Assembly: GCA_023388935.1 (NCBI GenBank)
Contig: JAEWFG010000425.1
Coordinates: 1 to 17,430, forward strand
DNA: 17,430 nt
Source of the DNA: Pseudomonadota bacterium
GTDB taxonomy: Bacteria > Pseudomonadota > Alphaproteobacteria > Rhizobiales > Xanthobacteraceae
Direction of reading: 5' to 3'
Position 1 is the first letter of the stretch. Each line of letters starts with the position of its first letter. This document shows, in pieces, positions 14,303 to 17,430 of this stretch. The notes below the pieces were generated by a model. That model saw nothing but the letters and a program-made list of their open reading frames with translations. It searched no databases and was not told the DNA's origin. The translations under genes and the position numbers were made by a program.

Positions 14303-14348
14303 GATGCGCGGCACGACCGCTGCTGCATCGATCAAGGCAGCTCGGCAT

Positions 14349-14355
14349 GGAGGAG
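14349..14355 (+). promoter_or_regulatory. Ribosome binding site deciding the carbonic anhydrase start
   Basis: GGAGGAG lies six bases before the ATG at 14362 and overlaps the upstream ATG at 14347. The spacing is optimal for 14362, and the upstream ATG has no comparable site, so 14362 is the likelier start. Confidence 0.7.
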
Positions 14356-14361
14356 CAAAGC

Positions 14362-15102
14362 ATGTGCGAGAACTGCGTCCATGACCGCAATATCGGCGGC
14401 GGGTCTTCGCGGAGGTCGTTCCTTCACTTGACCGTCGCGGCGCTCGGGCTGGCCTTGGGCGGAGCCGCCGTCGCCAAGAAGACGAAACTGCCGCCGAAAC
14501 CGCAGAACGTGCTGTCGCCGGACGCATCGTTGAAGCGTCTGATGGCGGGCAATGCGCGCTATGTCGACGGCGTGTCGCGACGCCATGATTTCAAGCACGA
14601 GCGTGAGGCGCTGGCCGGCGGCCAGAACCCGTTCGCGGCCGTGTTGAGCTGCGCCGATTCACGCATCGCGCCGGAATATGCCTTCGATGCCGGGCGCGGC
14701 GATCTCTTCGTCTGCCGCGTTGCCGGAAATTTTGCCGGCAACGAGACCATCGCCAGTCTGGAATATGCGGTGGCCGTGCTCAATACGCCGCTGATCCTCG
14801 TACTCGGACATGATGCCTGCGGCGCGGTTGATGCGACGCTGAAGGCGATCAAGGACGACAAGCCGCCGCCAGGGCACATTCCCTCGCTGGTGGATGCGAT
14901 CGCGCCCGCCGCAAAGGCTGCGATGCAGCAGGGTGGCGATGTGCTCGACAAGGCGATCCGGCAGAACGTGATCGACAACGTTGCCAAGCTGAAGTCGGCC
15001 GCACCGATCCTCGATGCGGCTGTAGGGCAGGGCAAGCTGAAGGTGGTGGGCGGGATCTACCGGCTCACGACGGGAAAGGTCGATCTGATCGCGCAGGGCT
15101 GA
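14362..15102 (+). CDS. Beta-class carbonic anhydrase, Tat-exported
   Basis: A 246-aa zinc enzyme interconverting CO2 and bicarbonate. Zinc ligands and the Asp-Arg dyad are visible: CADSR (Cys97, Asp99, Arg101) and HDAC (His150, Cys153). The N-terminus carries a twin-arginine signal, SSRRSFLHL (Arg17-Arg18), followed by a hydrophobic stretch VAALGLALGGAAVA, so a folded enzyme is probably exported to the periplasm. The core follows the beta-CA order: LMAGNARYVDG, then PFAAVLSCADSR, DLFVCRVAGNFAG, SLEYAVAVL, LVLGHDACGAV. The C-terminus GKLKVVGGIYRLTTGKVDL is complete. Just before the Tat motif a CENC pair occurs of unknown purpose. A periplasmic role in bicarbonate supply or pH control is inferred. 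Confidence 0.93.
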   Translation: MCENCVHDRNIGGGSSRRSFLHLTVAALGLALGGAAVAKKTKLPPKPQNVLSPDASLKRLMAGNARYVDGVSRRHDFKHEREALAGGQNPFAAVLSCADSRIAPEYAFDAGRGDLFVCRVAGNFAGNETIASLEYAVAVLNTPLILVLGHDACGAVDATLKAIKDDKPPPGHIPSLVDAIAPAAKAAMQQGGDVLDKAIRQNVIDNVAKLKSAAPILDAAVGQGKLKVVGGIYRLTTGKVDLIAQG

Positions 15103-15286
15103 ACAGGCTGACCGGGCTCTGCTGCTTTGCGGTCTTGAAGCTGACACCGACCTGACGCAGGCGTTTGACGTTGGCCGGGCGCCATGCCACTGCCTCAATC
15201 CGCGCCTTTCGTTCAAGCGCCGTTCAGCCGGCCGCGCGTCTCATGTGCGGTGACAGCTCAACCAAACAATAGCGGGCAAGCAAGCC

Positions 15287-17430
15287 ATGCGTGGGATCAA
15301 CAAGGCCTTCCTCTGTCTCGTTCTTCCGATCCTGTTTCTTGCGGCGGGCGCGCTCGATCCGGTTCGCGCGCAGCAGCAGGAAAAGCGCATCGCGCTCGTG
15401 GTCGGCGACGGCGCCTACGCCAAGTCGCCGCTGGCGACGACCGCCAATGATGCCGGCCTGATCGCGCAGACGCTCCAGGCGGCGGGCTTCGATGTGGTCG
15501 GCGCCCGCGATCTCGATGGCGACACGCTACGCAAGAGCTTTCGCGACTTCATCCAGAAGGCGCAGGCCTCCGGCCCGGGCACTGTCGCGATGATCTATCT
15601 TGCCGGCTACGGCGTGCAGCTTGCCGGCGAGAACTATTTCATCCCGGTCGATTCCAACATCAGCCGCGACACCGACATTCCGACCGAAGGCCTGCGCATC
15701 AGCGACTACGCCCGCCAGCTCGCGGCCGTTCCGCTCAAGGCCAACATCGTGGTGTTCGATGCCGCGCGGGCGCAGCCCTTCATCGAGGGCGGCGGTCAGC
15801 CGATCGCGAGCGGGCTGGCGCTGGTCGAGCCGGATCCGAACATGCTGATCGCCTTCAACGCCGCGCCCGGCACGGTGGCGCCGGAAGAGCCGGGGCCGTA
15901 TGGAATCTACGCACAGTCGCTGGCGGAGATGATCCGCACCGGCGGCCTGACGCTGCCGGATGTGTTCGACCGTACCCGCCTGCGCGTCAACGAGGCCAGC
16001 AAGGGCGCGCAAGTGCCCTGGAACGAGCAGAAGATTTCGGCGCAGTTTAGCTTCTTCGAGCGCGGGCCCGATGCACCGACGCCGGAGGCCGCGCCCGACC
16101 AGGTCGCCGCGATCCGCAACAGGCCGATCCGCGATCTCGGCGTGCAGGATGCCTATGCCGCCGCGCTCGAGCGCGATACGCTGCCGGCCTACGAAGAGTT
16201 TCTCGCTGCCTATCCAAGTGACCCGCTCTCGAAGCGCGTGACCGCGATCGTCGCTGCGCGCCGCGAGGCGATTACCTGGCGGCGGACCTATCGCGCCGAT
16301 ACGCGGGACGCCTATTGGTCGTATCTGCGCCGCTATGAGCGGGGGCCGCATGCTGGCGATGCACGGCGCAGGCTCGTGATGATGGCAGCGCCGCTCGAGC
16401 CGCCACCGAGCTTTGCCATGATGGACTATGACGTGCCGCCGCCGCCGCCGGAGGAGATCGTTTATGTCGACCGTCCCGTGCTGCTGTTCGGCGATCCCGT
16501 GTTCGGCTTCGTGCCGCCACCGCCGCCCCCGATCTATTTCTGTCCGCCACCGCCGCCGGACTTCATCGTGCTGGCGCCGCCGCTGCCCGTGGTCGGCCTG
16601 TTCGTGCTGCCGCAGCCGCTGTTCGTGCCGATCCCGGTGTTCGTCAGGCCGCCGGTCTACGTCGCACCGCCGCCGAACAACATCATCTACCAGAATATCC
16701 ACAACACCACGGTCATCAACACCGTCATCAACCGGCCGGCGGTAGCGCCGGCAGGCGTGGTGCCCGGATCGGGCAATCTGGTGCCGGCGGTTGCCGGTCG
16801 CGCGAACCCGGCAGGTCCAGCCGTGCCGCAGGCCGTCGCCCAGCGCGCGGCCCTGATCCAGCAGGGTAAGGCGCCGATGCCGCCGAGCGCGACGATACAG
16901 CCGACAGCAAGGCCGGGGACGCCGCCGGCGACGCCGGCAAATGTCGCGCCGACCGCTGCGCCAGCCGCCGCGCCACAGACCAGGCTGCCCCAGGCCAACA
17001 CGCTTCCGGTTCCCGGCGCTCAGGGTGGTCCACCGGCGGCGGGGGTAAGGCCTCTGCCAAACGGCAGGCCCGCACCGACGGCGACCGCACCCGGCGCGAC
17101 GACGCCGACGCATCCGGGAGCACCGACTGCTACGGCTCCGGCGACGATGCCGACCGCAACAAGCCCGGCCGCGGCGCCAGGCCAACCGCCGAAGCCGCCG
17201 ATCGCGCAGACCCCACCCGGGGCCGGGCCTGCTGATCGTGCCAAGGCTGCAGCGCGCGAGCCGGCCGGTTCACCTCCGCCAGGGGCGGCGGCAGGCACGC
17301 CGCCGGCCGCAGCTGGAAGACCGGCCGCGCCCCCGACCTCGGCCGCGCGCGAGCAGATCAAACCGCAGAACCAGTCGTCGCGCCCGCCGCAGGCGGCCCG
17401 ACCGGCTGCACCACCACCGCGGCCCCAGGC
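15287..17430 (+). CDS. Caspase-fold (C14) protein lacking the catalytic dyad, partial at the right edge
   Basis: An open frame of more than 714 codons starting MRGINKAFLCLVLPILFLAA, a signal peptide with cleavage near VRA-QQQ; no stop before the window ends. Residues about 33-255 form a caspase/p20-type domain: KRIALVVGDGAYAK, NDAGLIAQTLQAAGFDV, then MIYLAGYGVQLAGENYFIPV and NIVVFDAARAQPF. In active members GHG and DACR hold the His-Cys dyad; here they are GYG (Tyr108) and DAAR (Ala160). Residues about 290-370 have two similar helical segments (LPAYEEFLAAYPSDPLSKRV and DAYWSYLRRYERGPHAGDAR). From about 380 the protein is Pro-rich with PPPPP runs, then a long Pro/Ala/Thr low-complexity tail. 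It is probably a periplasmic or envelope pseudo-caspase. The 184-bp upstream gap holds no clear promoter. Confidence 0.88.
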   Translation, partial: MRGINKAFLCLVLPILFLAAGALDPVRAQQQEKRIALVVGDGAYAKSPLATTANDAGLIAQTLQAAGFDVVGARDLDGDTLRKSFRDFIQKAQASGPGTVAMIYLAGYGVQLAGENYFIPVDSNISRDTDIPTEGLRISDYARQLAAVPLKANIVVFDAARAQPFIEGGGQPIASGLALVEPDPNMLIAFNAAPGTVAPEEPGPYGIYAQSLAEMIRTGGLTLPDVFDRTRLRVNEASKGAQVPWNEQKISAQFSFFERGPDAPTPEAAPDQVAAIRNRPIRDLGVQDAYAAALERDTLPAYEEFLAAYPSDPLSKRVTAIVAARREAITWRRTYRADTRDAYWSYLRRYERGPHAGDARRRLVMMAAPLEPPPSFAMMDYDVPPPPPEEIVYVDRPVLLFGDPVFGFVPPPPPPIYFCPPPPPDFIVLAPPLPVVGLFVLPQPLFVPIPVFVRPPVYVAPPPNNIIYQNIHNTTVINTVINRPAVAPAGVVPGSGNLVPAVAGRANPAGPAVPQAVAQRAALIQQGKAPMPPSATIQPTARPGTPPATPANVAPTAAPAAAPQTRLPQANTLPVPGAQGGPPAAGVRPLPNGRPAPTATAPGATTPTHPGAPTATAPATMPTATSPAAAPGQPPKPPIAQTPPGAGPADRAKAAAREPAGSPPPGAAAGTPPAAAGRPAAPPTSAAREQIKPQNQSSRPPQAARPAAPPPRPQ

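Noticed and set aside
14347..14361. Carbonic anhydrase start at the upstream ATG (MEEQS)
   Set aside because: These codons overlap the GGAGGAG that is ideally spaced for the ATG at 14362.
15527..17185. 552-codon minus-strand open frame opposite the caspase-fold gene
   Set aside because: Composition is the antisense of a Pro/Ala-rich coding region; there is no recognisable domain and the plus frame has a signal peptide and a caspase fold.

Overview
The window looks like chromosome of a Bradyrhizobium-type alphaproteobacterium (Rhizobiales). This is inferred from high GC, an Omp25/31-type porin-like barrel, paired DUF3551 proteins, a replicative DnaE1, direct-repeat GAAC-N7-GAAC LexA boxes of the alphaproteobacterial type, and a caspase-fold protein with a long Pro/Ala tail. 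No rRNA, tRNA, CRISPR array, transposase or integrase was seen.

Layout. Positions 1-247 hold no gene but carry what look like dispersed intergenic repeats. A zinc-free medium-chain dehydrogenase (minus) and an XRE/MmyB-like regulator (plus) form a divergent pair at 248-2209. A minus-strand operon at 2323-5185 reads: 41-aa leader ORF, MFS exporter, double CMD-domain protein, tautomerase and cupin, the cupin carrying a one-base frameshift. The genes are coupled by 4- to 13-nt overlaps or gaps, and a divergent LysR regulator (5297-6196) faces them across a LysR-type ATC-N9-GAT site. A relic of a second MmyB-like regulator follows lysR, so related sequences flank the 4.1-kb module.

Next come a GlsB/YeaQ stress membrane protein, an unknown polytopic membrane protein, a GNAT acetyltransferase (minus), two tandem DUF3551 secreted proteins (minus) and an outer-membrane beta-barrel protein with a textbook terminator.

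The most interesting site is at 9806-9966. A TTGACT/AACAAT promoter is overlaid by two abutting, oppositely oriented LexA boxes and drives a 32-aa single-helix membrane peptide just upstream of dnaE. By analogy with SidA of Caulobacter this is a candidate SOS-induced division inhibitor, which would place a DNA-damage checkpoint peptide next to the replicative polymerase.

After dnaE (10151-13654) lie a DUF2846-type lipoprotein, a Tat-exported beta-carbonic anhydrase and a caspase-fold protein running off the right edge. In that last protein both catalytic dyad residues appear to be replaced (His to Tyr, Cys to Ala).

Coordinates and translations were read directly from the sequence. Family names come from motif recognition without any database search.
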